A DNA stretch of 64,000 bases, taken from Verrucomicrobia subdivision 3 bacterium UBA693. GTDB taxonomy: Bacteria > Verrucomicrobiota > Verrucomicrobiia > Limisphaerales > UBA8199. Position 1 is the stretch's first letter, and the number at the start of each line of letters is the position of its first letter. The translations under genes were made by a program, and so were the position numbers. The stretch covers positions 124,001-188,000 of the forward strand of contig DBMR01000069.1 in NCBI GenBank assembly GCA_002298785.1. The letters run 5' to 3'. Under the pieces are notes generated by a model. The model did no database searches, was not told the DNA's origin, and worked only from the letters and a program-made list of their open reading frames with translations. Below, one piece after another: positions 1 to 8,600 of this stretch.

Positions 1-121
1 CGTCTTCAGCGGTCTGGACCTGGAAACCGCATCGCGCCAGCCCTTCTGCGTAGACATTCCGCACGAGCGGATCGTCGTCCACCAGCAGCACACGTGGGGT
101 TAATGCGGGTTCGGTCGTCAT
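1..121 (-). CDS. Response regulator receiver domain, N-terminal fragment
   Basis: Partial gene cut by the left edge; only about 40 N-terminal residues are present. The translation begins MTTEPALTPRVLLVDDDPLV, the classic first beta strand and acidic pocket (Asp15-Asp17) of a CheY-like receiver domain, followed by a first helix. The phosphoacceptor Asp and any output domain lie outside the window, so the regulator class is unknown. It is transcribed leftwards and shares a 127-bp divergent spacer with the small gene at 249. Confidence 0.8.
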   Translation of the reverse strand, partial: MTTEPALTPRVLLVDDDPLVRNVYAEGLARCGFQVQTAED

Positions 122-248
122 ATTAGTTGTTGCGCTGACCATATCCGCAGTTTGCCAAAGCGCAAACGAAACTTTTTTTCGTGACTTCTGACGGGCATTT
201 TCCTAGAACCTCAAGGGTTGTGGAATCATCCCGAATTTCCACCCAGCC

Positions 249-494
249 ATGTACCTGAAAACATACACATTGCGCCATGCTGCCCCGAAGAACGGCCAGA
301 AAGCCGCCATTGATCTGCCGTTGGAATTTGAGGGGGACCGGGCGTTCGTGGTGTGGGACTCGCTGACGGTGGGGAATTACGAGATCAAAGCTCGGGTGGA
401 AATCAATCCGCGGTTGCTGAAACGGGCTTCCCGGGGCGGCAGCGAATTCGATTATCGCGGGCGACTGGTGCTGCCGCGCCCAGAGCAGAATTGA
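249..494 (+). CDS. Small conserved-looking hypothetical protein, 81 aa
   Basis: I do not recognise the family. The 81-residue product starts MYLKTYTLRHAAPKNGQKAA and reads as a soluble mixed alpha/beta protein with an internal stretch of alternating hydrophobics (FVVWDSLTVGNYEIKARVEI). There are no cysteines, signal peptide or membrane segment. The ATG lies just after the divergent promoter region of the response regulator, and the next gene (mlaE) starts 123 bp downstream. Codon usage resembles its neighbours and the overlapping frames look like shadows, so I favour a real gene, but no homology supports it. Confidence 0.5.
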   Translation: MYLKTYTLRHAAPKNGQKAAIDLPLEFEGDRAFVVWDSLTVGNYEIKARVEINPRLLKRASRGGSEFDYRGRLVLPRPEQN

Positions 495-617
495 GCCTGC
501 CGGGAGCAGTTTCACCGACTTCTCTGGCAGGAAAGGGGTGTGGTTGGTCTCCTCGAATGGCGTTTGGTAGCGTCAGCGCTAGCCAAGGTCCCCCTCGTTT
601 GATACCTTGCGCCGACC

Positions 618-1397
618 ATGAACCGGCAAGGTAACGGGTGGATTTCCGATTGGCTGGAAGGTCTGGGGCGCATCACGCTCCTGGCCCGCGAGGCCTTTTT
701 TTCCCTGCGTACCCTGCGGGTTTCCTGGCGCGACCTCATTTACCAGATTTATTTTATCGGGGTTAAATCTCAATCGGTGGTGCTGATCACGGGGGCGTTT
801 ACGGGCATGGTGCTGGGCGCGCAGACTTATTTCCAGTTTCACAAAGTCAAGATGGATACGGCGACGCTGGCCGTGGTGAGCGTCTCGATGTGCAGCGAAT
901 TAGGGCCGGTGTTGACGGGGTTGATGGTGGCGGGGCGGGTCGGGGCGGCGATTGCCGCGGAGTTGGGCACCATGCGGGTCACCGAGCAGATCGACGCGCT
1001 GCGCACGCTGGCGACGCATCCGGTGGATTACCTGGTCGTGCCCCGCCTGCTGGCGCTGCATATCGCCATGCCCCTGTTGACCGTCGAAGCCATCGCCCTG
1101 GGCATTTGTTCCGGCTACGTCGTGGGAGTGTTCCTGCTCGGGATCGATCCGGTTTATTCCTGGGTCAACATGGTCAGATATACCGGGGGGACGGATGTCA
1201 TGATGGGACTGATCAAGTCCGTCATTTTTGGCGGCATTATCGCGCTGGTCGGTTGCTATAAAGGCATGAGTTGTGGCGAAGGTGCCGAAGGGGTGGGACG
1301 TGCCACCACCGAAGCGGTGGTTTATTCCTCGATTGCCATCCTGATCAGCAATTTCTTTCTCACGCTCTCGCTCACCCGTTTGCTCAACACCCTATGA
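618..1397 (+). CDS. mlaE: MlaE/YrbE-type lipid ABC transporter permease
   Basis: Membrane permease of the Mla-type retrograde phospholipid transporter, which acts in the inner membrane with MlaF (ATPase) and MlaD (MCE protein). The 259-residue protein has the family hallmarks: an amphipathic N-terminal helix, about five hydrophobic segments, the conserved ELGPVLTGLMVAGRVGAAIA core around residues 94-113, and the following GTMRVTEQIDAL coupling-helix motif. Length is normal for the family. The stop overlaps the mlaF start (ATGA), so translation is coupled. No mlaC, mlaA or mlaB is adjacent. Confidence 0.93.
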   Translation: MNRQGNGWISDWLEGLGRITLLAREAFFSLRTLRVSWRDLIYQIYFIGVKSQSVVLITGAFTGMVLGAQTYFQFHKVKMDTATLAVVSVSMCSELGPVLTGLMVAGRVGAAIAAELGTMRVTEQIDALRTLATHPVDYLVVPRLLALHIAMPLLTVEAIALGICSGYVVGVFLLGIDPVYSWVNMVRYTGGTDVMMGLIKSVIFGGIIALVGCYKGMSCGEGAEGVGRATTEAVVYSSIAILISNFFLTLSLTRLLNTL

Positions 1398-2140
1398 TCG
1401 AGGTGCGCGACTTAAAGAAGAGTTTTGGCTCCCACCGCATCCTGGACGGGGTCAGCTTCACGATTGAAAAGGGCGAATCGGTGGTGATCATCGGCCGCAG
1501 CGGGGGCGGTAAGAGTGTGCTGCTGAAGCATCTCATCGGCTTGTTGCGTCCGAATTCCGGCGAAGTCGTGATTGCGGGGGAGAATATCGTGTCCATGACC
1601 GAGCGGGAATTGCTGCGGGTTCGCGGGCGGTTTGGCATGTTGTTTCAGGGCGCGGCCCTGTTCGATTCGATGACGGTCGCGGAGAATATTGCGTTCGGTT
1701 TGCGGCGGCGGGGCGATTTGCCAGCGGAAGAGATTGCCAAACGTGTGGAGAACGTCCTGCGGGTGGTGGAAATGCCGGGAATCGAGAACAAGAAACCCTC
1801 GGAATTGTCGGGCGGCATGAAGAAGCGGGTGGGGCTGGCCCGCGCGATTGTTTACCGGCCGGAGATTGTTCTGTATGACGAGCCCACCACCGGGTTGGAT
1901 CCCGTGGTGTCCGACAGCATCGATAAGTTAATCCTGCGCGTGCGCGATCACCTGGACGTGACGACGGTGGTGGTGACGCACGATATGCGCAGCGCGCGCC
2001 GCCTGGGGCAGCGCATTCTGATGCTGCATCAGCAGAAAATCCACGCCACCGGGACGGCAGAAGAAATCTTCAACTCGACGGACCCGGTGGTGCGGCGGTT
2101 CGTCGAAGGAATCGCCGATCCCCAGGAGCAGACATTTTAA
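1394..2140 (+). CDS. mlaF: MlaF-type lipid ABC transporter ATP-binding protein
   Basis: Cytoplasmic ATPase of the Mla lipid transporter, 248 residues. Walker A is GRSGGGKS (residues 34-41), the signature motif is LSGGMKKR, and Walker B is IVLYDEPTTGLDP; the LSGGM form and GLDPV are typical of MlaF. The ATG at 1394 is chosen because it overlaps the mlaE stop by four bases (ATGA) and yields the standard N-terminus MIEVRDLKKSFGSHRILDGV. An upstream in-frame extension over mlaE is a read-through artefact. mlaD follows after one base. Confidence 0.95.
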   Translation: MIEVRDLKKSFGSHRILDGVSFTIEKGESVVIIGRSGGGKSVLLKHLIGLLRPNSGEVVIAGENIVSMTERELLRVRGRFGMLFQGAALFDSMTVAENIAFGLRRRGDLPAEEIAKRVENVLRVVEMPGIENKKPSELSGGMKKRVGLARAIVYRPEIVLYDEPTTGLDPVVSDSIDKLILRVRDHLDVTTVVVTHDMRSARRLGQRILMLHQQKIHATGTAEEIFNSTDPVVRRFVEGIADPQEQTF

Positions 2141-2141
2141 G

Positions 2142-3131
2142 ATGAAAAATCCGTTGGAAAAAAAGGTCGGGCTGTTCGTGATGTTGGGGCTGGTATTACT
2201 GGGTCTGCTCCTGCTGCAGTTCAGCAAGGGCTCATCACTGTTTCGCCCGACCTACGACATCCTGATGCGCTCGAGCGATGTGGCGGGACTCAAACTCAAT
2301 GCCGGGGTGCTGATTTCAGGCGTCCAGGTCGGACGCGTGGCCGCCATCACTTTGGGCGATGGGGGCAAGTACGTGACCGTCACCTTGCGGATCTACAAAT
2401 CTTACCCCATTCACCAGGATGCCCGTTTCCTGGTCGAGCAATCGGGATTCCTGGGGGACCAATATATCGCGATTGTGCCAACGGAGAACAAAGCCAAAAT
2501 GTTCCAGCACCTGGATGTCGCGCAGGCCGAGCCGCCGTTTAATCTTCAGGAAATGGCCCGCTCCGCCGGCGGTTTTGTGCAGCGCATGGACGATACGGTG
2601 AAAAAGTTGGATGAGGCGATTGTGCAAGTGCGGCAACTGCTGTTAAATGAAGAGACCTTGACGAACCTGGCCGTAGCCGTCTCGAATTTGCGCACGGTAT
2701 CCGAAAAAGCGGTGCGCAGTGTGGATTCCATCAACGGTGTGGTGGAAACCAACGGCCCGGCCTTTTATGCCGCCAGCAGCAACTTGGTGAAATTTACTGA
2801 AGAATTGAACGTTTTTGCCGATGGAATAACCGGTTTGTTGAAAACGAACAGCCCGGGCGTGAACGCGACGGTGAGCAACATTGAGGCCTCGACCGCTTCG
2901 CTGCGGGCGTTTGTCGCGGATTTGAACGCCGGACAGGGATTGGCGGGAGGCCTGGTGCGCAACGAAGCGCTGGCCACCAACGTGGCGCGTATTGCCGAGA
3001 ACCTCAGCATCACCAGCAGCAATTTGAACCGGCTCGGTCTCTGGGGCATTCTCTGGAAAAAGAAGGAAACGCATCGTCCGCCGCCGCCCGCCGAGGCGCT
3101 GGCTTCACCAAAGGAACTACATCCGCGCTGA
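2142..3131 (+). CDS. mlaD: MlaD-type MCE family lipid-binding protein
   Basis: Substrate-binding MCE protein of the Mla transporter, anchored in the inner membrane by one N-terminal helix (about residues 9-27). The MCE domain spans roughly residues 36-112 with the conserved GLKLNAGVLISGVQVGRV strand pair. It is followed by a long helical, Asn/Ser/Ala-rich tail to residue 329 with the heptad character of a coiled coil, longer than in E. coli MlaD (about 180 residues) and more like the MCE proteins of other phyla. It ends with a proline-rich basic tip. It starts one base after mlaF, in one operon. Confidence 0.92.
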   Translation: MKNPLEKKVGLFVMLGLVLLGLLLLQFSKGSSLFRPTYDILMRSSDVAGLKLNAGVLISGVQVGRVAAITLGDGGKYVTVTLRIYKSYPIHQDARFLVEQSGFLGDQYIAIVPTENKAKMFQHLDVAQAEPPFNLQEMARSAGGFVQRMDDTVKKLDEAIVQVRQLLLNEETLTNLAVAVSNLRTVSEKAVRSVDSINGVVETNGPAFYAASSNLVKFTEELNVFADGITGLLKTNSPGVNATVSNIEASTASLRAFVADLNAGQGLAGGLVRNEALATNVARIAENLSITSSNLNRLGLWGILWKKKETHRPPPPAEALASPKELHPR

Positions 3132-3134
3132 TTT

Positions 3135-4154
3135 ATGGCACTCTGGGTCATCCGCATTCTATTTGTCGTTTTGTGCAGTATTGGCGGTTTTGCCGTCAGC
3201 CAGGTCCGTCCTGAGTTTGTGGGCGGAACCTATTCCGGAGTGCTGGGCACGATCGTGGGTTTTGGGTTTGGCGGGCTGCTGATCGCGGTGGACGAGATGC
3301 TGAAGGGTTTTTCCCTGCGCGCCTTTTCGGCCACTACGTTTGGCCTGCTGCTGGGCACAGTGGTGGCATCGCTCATTGATCGGTCGGGTTTGTTCGAGAA
3401 TGCCGAGCCCACCTCCCGCTGGCTGGTCCGGCTCTGTCTGTTCCTGAGCTTCGGCTACATCGGGATCGTGCTGGCCATGCGCAGCAATAAAGAGGATTTC
3501 TCGCTCATCATACCCTACGTGCGCTTCGCGCCCAAAAACAAACCCGAGAACTTGCTGTTGCTCGATACGAGCGTCATCATCGACGGTCGCATCGCCGACC
3601 TGCTGGAGGCAAATTATGTTGAGGGCCTGATCGTGGTGCCGCGCTTTGTGCTCCGCGAGATACAACAGGTTGCCGACTCCAATGATCCGCTCAAGCGCGC
3701 CCGGGGGCGGCGCGGGCTGGAAATGCTGAACCGCATTCAACGCAATCAGAAATGCGAGGTCAAAATCCACGACGGCGATTTTCCGGAAGAAAAGGAAGTG
3801 GACACCAAGCTGGTGCGCCTGGCGCGCAATCTTAACGCCAAGCTGTTCACCAACGATTATAACCTGGGAAAAATTGCCGAGCTTCAATCGGTGCAATATG
3901 TTAACCTGCACGATCTGGCCAAGTGCATGCGAGTAACGCTGTTGCCGGGAGAGATGCTGAATATTCGTATTGCACGGGAAGGCAAAGACAAGGGGCAGGG
4001 GGTCGGTTATCTGCCGGACGGGACCATGGTGGTCGTCAATAACGCCCAGGGCATGATTGGGCAACAGGTGGAAGCCCAGGTCCAAAGCACCCTTCAGACC
4101 GGGGCTGGAATCATTGTCTTTGCCGATTTGAAAGTGGCCCCCGCCGCTCCTTAG
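3135..4154 (+). CDS. Membrane-anchored PIN/TRAM domain protein (YacL-like)
   Basis: Putative ribonuclease-like protein of the YacL type, 339 residues. Four hydrophobic segments occupy about residues 1-120. A PIN domain follows from about residue 140, opening with LLLLDTSVIIDGRIADLLEA, whose two Asp residues and later acidic positions match the PIN metal site. A C-terminal TRAM beta-barrel (about 270-330, near LPGEMLNIRIAREGKDKGQG) suggests RNA binding. It begins three bases after mlaD and so sits in the Mla operon, although no functional link is known. The activity of this family is poorly defined. Confidence 0.9.
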   Translation: MALWVIRILFVVLCSIGGFAVSQVRPEFVGGTYSGVLGTIVGFGFGGLLIAVDEMLKGFSLRAFSATTFGLLLGTVVASLIDRSGLFENAEPTSRWLVRLCLFLSFGYIGIVLAMRSNKEDFSLIIPYVRFAPKNKPENLLLLDTSVIIDGRIADLLEANYVEGLIVVPRFVLREIQQVADSNDPLKRARGRRGLEMLNRIQRNQKCEVKIHDGDFPEEKEVDTKLVRLARNLNAKLFTNDYNLGKIAELQSVQYVNLHDLAKCMRVTLLPGEMLNIRIAREGKDKGQGVGYLPDGTMVVVNNAQGMIGQQVEAQVQSTLQTGAGIIVFADLKVAPAAP

Positions 4155-4167
4155 GTTAGATTGGTCC

Positions 4168-4413
4168 ATGCAACCGACGACTGTCTATTGCGCGTTCAAT
4201 CCGGCCGATGCCCAGCTGGTCCGGTCGCGGCTCGACGCGGCAGGTTTCCACGCGATTGTCACCCACGAACTTTCGTCCCTCAGCCTGGACGGTTACGCCC
4301 TGGCCGCCGGTGGGATATTAGTCCAGGTGCCCGAATCCGAAGGCGAAGAGGCCCGCGCTTTCCTGGCTGAATCCAAACCTGATGCACCCGACCAAACTGA
4401 AACACCTGGCTAA
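4168..4413 (+). CDS. DUF2007-type small protein
   Basis: An 81-residue soluble protein with the DUF2007 (putative signal-transducing) pattern: an N-terminal strand TTVYCAFNPADAQLVRSRLD in which position is coupled to an element of about two helices, then the GGILVQVPESEGEEARAFL strand-helix. Function is unknown in the family; members often occur as short accessory proteins. Its end overlaps the start of the downstream glcD-like gene by 32 bases, implying co-transcription. Confidence 0.75.
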   Translation: MQPTTVYCAFNPADAQLVRSRLDAAGFHAIVTHELSSLSLDGYALAAGGILVQVPESEGEEARAFLAESKPDAPDQTETPG

Positions 4414-5761
4414 ACTGCGATCGGTCCTGGCTCCAGAGGAGCTTAGTTTTGCCCCGGAAGTAGTGGCGGCACATGCGGGCGATAAATGGTTTGCGAGCCA
4501 CCCTCCCGACGTCGTGGCATTGCCGCGCAGCACGGAAGCCGTTTCCAGGATCTTGCGGTTTGCGACAAAGCATGAGGTGCCGGTGACGGCGCGGGGCGCG
4601 GGGCATGGCTACGTAGGTGGTTGTGTGCCGGTGCGAGGCGGCATCGTCCTGTCTCTGGCTTGCATGGATCGGATTCTCGAGATCAATGCCCGCGATTTCG
4701 TGGCCGTGGTTCAAGCCGGTGCCATTACCAAAAAGCTCCAGGACCGGGTGGAAAAGCGGGGCCTCTTCTACCCGCCCGACCCGGCCAGCAGGAAGGACAG
4801 TTCGATCGGGGGAAACATCGTGACCAATGCCGGCGGGCCGCGTTGTCTCAAATACGGGGTGACTCGGGATTACGTGCTGGGACTGGAAGTGGTGCTGGCG
4901 AATGGCGAAATCCTGCGCCTGGGCGGGCGCACCCACAAAAACAAAACCGGGTTTGAACTTCATCGGCTCTTCGTCGGATCGGAAGGACTGTTGGGGGTGG
5001 TTACCGAAGCTACCCTGAAACTTTTGCCACTCCCGCCGTTCCGAGCTTGCCTGGCGATTGGTTTCTCCGAAATGCGGCAGGCTATCGGCAGTCTGCACGC
5101 GATTTTTGCGGCGGGCTTCCTGCCGGCGGCGCTCGAGGTGGCCGATGCCTTCACGCTGACGGCCGCCTATCGACGCACCGGTAGCCAACGGTTGCAGGGT
5201 TGCCGGGCGCATCTCATCGTCGAGTTGGACGGCCAGGAAGCTTCGGTACGCTCGGAAATCCGCGCGCTCCAGGCGCTCCTGACGGCGCAGTCACCGCTGT
5301 TTGTCGAGCGTGGCCTGGGAGCGGATGCCTGCGAGGACGTGTGGAAGATTCGGCGGGAATTCTCCTATGCCCTGCGAGACACCGGATTGACCAAACTCAA
5401 CGAGGATATCGTGGTGCCCCGGGGCCGGTTGGCAGAACTGTTCCGGTTTGCGGCGCGGTTGCAGCGGAAGCATGGTTTGCAGGTCGCTTGTTTCGGTCAT
5501 GCTGGCGACGGCAACATCCACACGAACATCATGGTGGATTTCAACCAACCCGGTGCCAGGGAACGCAGCCAGTCCGCGCTCAATGAGTTGTTCGAACAAG
5601 TGCTGGCCTGGGGAGGTGCCATCACCGGCGAACACGGTATTGGCCTGGCAAAAAACCCCTGGTGGCCTCAGGCAGTTTCTCCGGCAGTTCTCCAGCTTCA
5701 CCAGACGGTCAAACAGGCCCTCGATCCGCAGGGAATCCTCAATCCGGGCAAATTTGTCTGA
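4382..5761 (+). CDS. glcD: GlcD-like FAD-linked oxidase (glycolate/D-lactate dehydrogenase type)
   Basis: Flavin-dependent 2-hydroxyacid dehydrogenase of the VAO/PCMH family, 459 residues. The N-terminal FAD_binding_4 domain contains HPPDVVALPRSTEAVSRIL, VTARGAGHGYVGGCVP and a GGNIVTNAGGPRCLKYGVTR segment. The C-terminal FAD-oxidase cap holds the metal/substrate motifs GHAGDGNIHTNI and ITGEHGIGLAK. Electrons probably go to a quinone or an FeS partner, but no GlcE/GlcF partner is adjacent. The substrate (glycolate, D-lactate or another 2-hydroxyacid) cannot be decided. It overlaps the DUF2007 gene. Confidence 0.88.
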   Translation: MHPTKLKHLAKLRSVLAPEELSFAPEVVAAHAGDKWFASHPPDVVALPRSTEAVSRILRFATKHEVPVTARGAGHGYVGGCVPVRGGIVLSLACMDRILEINARDFVAVVQAGAITKKLQDRVEKRGLFYPPDPASRKDSSIGGNIVTNAGGPRCLKYGVTRDYVLGLEVVLANGEILRLGGRTHKNKTGFELHRLFVGSEGLLGVVTEATLKLLPLPPFRACLAIGFSEMRQAIGSLHAIFAAGFLPAALEVADAFTLTAAYRRTGSQRLQGCRAHLIVELDGQEASVRSEIRALQALLTAQSPLFVERGLGADACEDVWKIRREFSYALRDTGLTKLNEDIVVPRGRLAELFRFAARLQRKHGLQVACFGHAGDGNIHTNIMVDFNQPGARERSQSALNELFEQVLAWGGAITGEHGIGLAKNPWWPQAVSPAVLQLHQTVKQALDPQGILNPGKFV

Positions 5762-5871
5762 GCCGTAACCGCACTGGTCTGCCGCGGTTCGGCGGTTCCC
5801 ATCTTTTGGGGTCGTCCCGGAATCCGGGGAGGCTATTCGTTACAAAAATGTAATCATTTAGTAGTGAACAA

Positions 5872-6138
5872 ATGCCTTCCTGCGGCGTCATATTGTTGAA
5901 TATGAAGAGGGACTCGAATCCACTGGAGCATCCACTCGCCAAAGCGCAACTTTGGCAGTTGGAGAACGGTTATGTTTTGATCGATGACCTTGGTCCGCGC
6001 CACGTGCACTACAAACTGCTGGCTCAACCGGAGCAAAGACTGGCAACCACCAGGATGATCCGGATCGAAGGTTTGGTGGCGTTTCTGGCGCACCAGGAGG
6101 CGAAGTTGTTGCCCCCCGTTCGGACACTGACGGCTTGA
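5872..6138 (+). CDS. Small hypothetical protein, 88 aa (start uncertain)
   Basis: No family recognised. The reading frame may really begin at the internal ATG at 5902 (MKRDSNPLEHPLAKAQLWQL), giving 78 residues. The product looks soluble, with a pattern typical of small conserved proteins: LWQLENGYVLIDDLGPRHVH followed by a helical C-terminus. It stands alone between glcD and the peptidase gene with 110 bp upstream. I keep it because of its well-structured composition, but cannot assign a role. Confidence 0.5.
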   Translation: MPSCGVILLNMKRDSNPLEHPLAKAQLWQLENGYVLIDDLGPRHVHYKLLAQPEQRLATTRMIRIEGLVAFLAHQEAKLLPPVRTLTA

Positions 6139-6261
6139 CCGCAATTGATCCGAGGAGGACCGCGGCTGTTCACTGGCATGCAGGCTATCGGTTGTTGGGC
6201 CAGCAGCAGGCGGGTTTTCAAAGAGATTGAGTTTAGGGGGTCTCTGCCTAGAATCATCGGC

Positions 6262-8412
6262 ATGAATTTTGAAATTTTGACCTGGTTGCCGCGCGTCTGT
6301 CCGGTCCGTTTGGCGCTGGCCGGTTTGACGCTTGTTGCCGCGGTTTCGTCGATCGGCGCCGAAAATCCGCCCGCAGAGGAAGTGCTTCATCCCGGCGAAC
6401 CGCTCGATCCCTATCTTTGGCTGGAATCCGTGACCGGGGAAAAGGCGCTGGATTGGGTGCGAGCCCAAAATGCGATAAGCACAGCCGAACTCAAGGCGCG
6501 TCCGGAGTATGAGCCCATCCGGGAGCGCCTGCTCAAAATCCTGGATTCCAAGGAGCGCATACCTGGTGTCTCGAAGCATGGAGCCTGGTGCTATAACTTT
6601 TGGCGCGATGAAAAGAATCCCCGCGGACTCTGGCGCCGGACCACGCTGGAGGATTATAAAAAGCCCGTTCCCACCTGGGAAGTGGTTATCGACCTGGACA
6701 AAGTTTCGGAAGCGGAAAAAGAGAATTGGGTCTGGAAATCCTACAAGGTGCTTTATCCGTCAAACGATCGTTGCCTGGTGCAATTGTCACGCGGGGGCGG
6801 TGATGCCACAGTGGTGCGCGAATTCGATCTGGTTAAAAAGGAATTCGTCCCGGACGGTTTTAACCTGAAAGAGGCCAAGACCGAGGTGGATTGGAAAGAT
6901 CGCGATCATCTTTATGTCGGCACCGATTTTGGGCCGGGATCATTGACCAGTTCCGGTTACGCGCGGTTGGTCAAGCTCTGGCAGCGAGGCACACCGATCA
7001 CCAACGCCACGTTGGTATTTGAAGGCAAAGCCAGTGACGTCAGCGTGCGGGCCAGCGTCGAGCATGATCACGGGCTGATTTACGAGCGGATTGACCGCGG
7101 CACCAGCTTCTTCACCAGCGAAGAATTCGTGCTACGGGAAGGCGCCTGGGTGAAGCTCGATAAGCCGGATGACGCCCGGGCCGGCACGTTTGGCAAACAG
7201 CTCATTTTGCGCCTGCGCTCCGACTGGAATGTCGGTGGCAAAACCTACCCTTCCGGGGTGGTCCTGGCCTGCGATTTCGAGGGCTTTCTCAAAGGGGAAA
7301 GGAAATTTTCAGTGCTGTTTGAGCCCGGTCCGCGGCGCAGTCTCGCCGGAATGAGCGAGACCAAGAACTACATTATCCTGAATGAGTTGGAGGACGTGAA
7401 GAACCGGCTTTATGTGTTGGAGTTAAAGGATGGCAATTGGTCTCGTACTCCGATGGAGGCACCCCGGTTTGGCTCCATCTCCGCCGCCGCCGTGGATCAG
7501 CATGAGTCGGACGAGTATTTCCTGAGCGTTACGGATTTTCTGACTCCAACGAGTTTGTTTTTGGGCAAGGTGGGGTCGAGTGAAAGGGAGAAGATCAAGG
7601 CATTGCCCGCCATGTTTAACGCGGAAGGTCTCGAGATTTCGCAACAGGAGGCCGTTTCGAAAGACGGCACGCGGGTGCCCTATTTCCAGGTGAGCCGCAA
7701 GGGCATGAAGCTGGATGGCAACAATCCGACTTTGCTTTATGGCTATGGCGGTTTCGAAATCTCGATGTTGCCCAACTACAACGCCGGCGTGGGCGCTTCC
7801 TGGCTGGAACGGGGCGGCGTTTATGTGCTGGCCAACATCCGCGGCGGTGGCGAGTTCGGCCCGAAATGGCACGAAGCGGCCCGCAAAGCGAACCGCCAAC
7901 GCGCCTACGACGATTTCATCGCCGTTGCCGAACACTTGATTTCCCGGAAGGTGACCTCCCCGCGGCATCTGGGCATTCAGGGTGGATCAAATGGTGGGTT
8001 GCTGATGGGCGTAATGCTGACCGAGCGGCCGGACCTTTTCCACGCCGTGGTCTGCCAGGTGCCGTTGCTGGATATGCGGCGTTTCAACAAGCTTTTGGCT
8101 GGGGCCAGTTGGATGGCGGAATACGGCAATCCGGACAAGCTGGCCGAGTGGGAATATATCTCAAAATATTCACCCTATCAGAATGTGAAGCCGGACGTTA
8201 AGTATCCGCGGGTGCTGTTCACGACCTCGACGCGGGACGACCGGGTGCATCCGGGCCACGCCCGGAAGATGGTCGCGCGCATGAAGGAGCAGCAGCATGA
8301 TGTTCTGTATTATGAGAACATTGAAGGGGGCCACGGCGGCGCGGCCAACAATCAGCAAGCTGCTCAAATGTCGGCCTTCGCTTATACGTTTTTGCTGAAC
8401 GAGTTGAAGTAG
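6262..8412 (+). CDS. Secreted prolyl oligopeptidase, S9A family
   Basis: Serine peptidase cleaving short peptides after proline, 716 residues, matching the family's usual 700 or so. The start at 6262 (MNFEILTWLPRVCPVRLALA) gives a plausible signal peptide ending near SSIGA; the longer in-frame extension to 6145 spoils it. The N-terminal seven-bladed propeller is followed by the alpha/beta-hydrolase domain. The nucleophile is Ser576 in GIQGGSNGGLLMG, the acid is in RDDRVHPGH (Asp659/660), and the base is His691 in IEGGHGGA. All three are intact. Probably periplasmic. It is preceded by a small unknown gene and followed by purA. Confidence 0.93.
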   Translation: MNFEILTWLPRVCPVRLALAGLTLVAAVSSIGAENPPAEEVLHPGEPLDPYLWLESVTGEKALDWVRAQNAISTAELKARPEYEPIRERLLKILDSKERIPGVSKHGAWCYNFWRDEKNPRGLWRRTTLEDYKKPVPTWEVVIDLDKVSEAEKENWVWKSYKVLYPSNDRCLVQLSRGGGDATVVREFDLVKKEFVPDGFNLKEAKTEVDWKDRDHLYVGTDFGPGSLTSSGYARLVKLWQRGTPITNATLVFEGKASDVSVRASVEHDHGLIYERIDRGTSFFTSEEFVLREGAWVKLDKPDDARAGTFGKQLILRLRSDWNVGGKTYPSGVVLACDFEGFLKGERKFSVLFEPGPRRSLAGMSETKNYIILNELEDVKNRLYVLELKDGNWSRTPMEAPRFGSISAAAVDQHESDEYFLSVTDFLTPTSLFLGKVGSSEREKIKALPAMFNAEGLEISQQEAVSKDGTRVPYFQVSRKGMKLDGNNPTLLYGYGGFEISMLPNYNAGVGASWLERGGVYVLANIRGGGEFGPKWHEAARKANRQRAYDDFIAVAEHLISRKVTSPRHLGIQGGSNGGLLMGVMLTERPDLFHAVVCQVPLLDMRRFNKLLAGASWMAEYGNPDKLAEWEYISKYSPYQNVKPDVKYPRVLFTTSTRDDRVHPGHARKMVARMKEQQHDVLYYENIEGGHGGAANNQQAAQMSAFAYTFLLNELK

Positions 8413-8600
8413 TTGGGGCAGGGTCGGGTCGTCCGCGGAAAGCCAGGCCGCGGCTCACGCCGGGGCGAATCGAGCGTTGACACTGCCCCGGTTGCCTCCT
8501 AGCTTCGGACGGCAAAGCTGAGCGTCTGGCCCCGAAAATACTTCGGGGATTTTTCTTGTGGCGACCTGAGACCCAACGCCAGCACCATGCGATTTATACT

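Noticed and set aside
3159..4169. 336-residue minus frame opposite the PIN/TRAM gene
   Set aside because: No domain or membrane pattern, and it is antisense to a gene with clear PIN and TRAM motifs.
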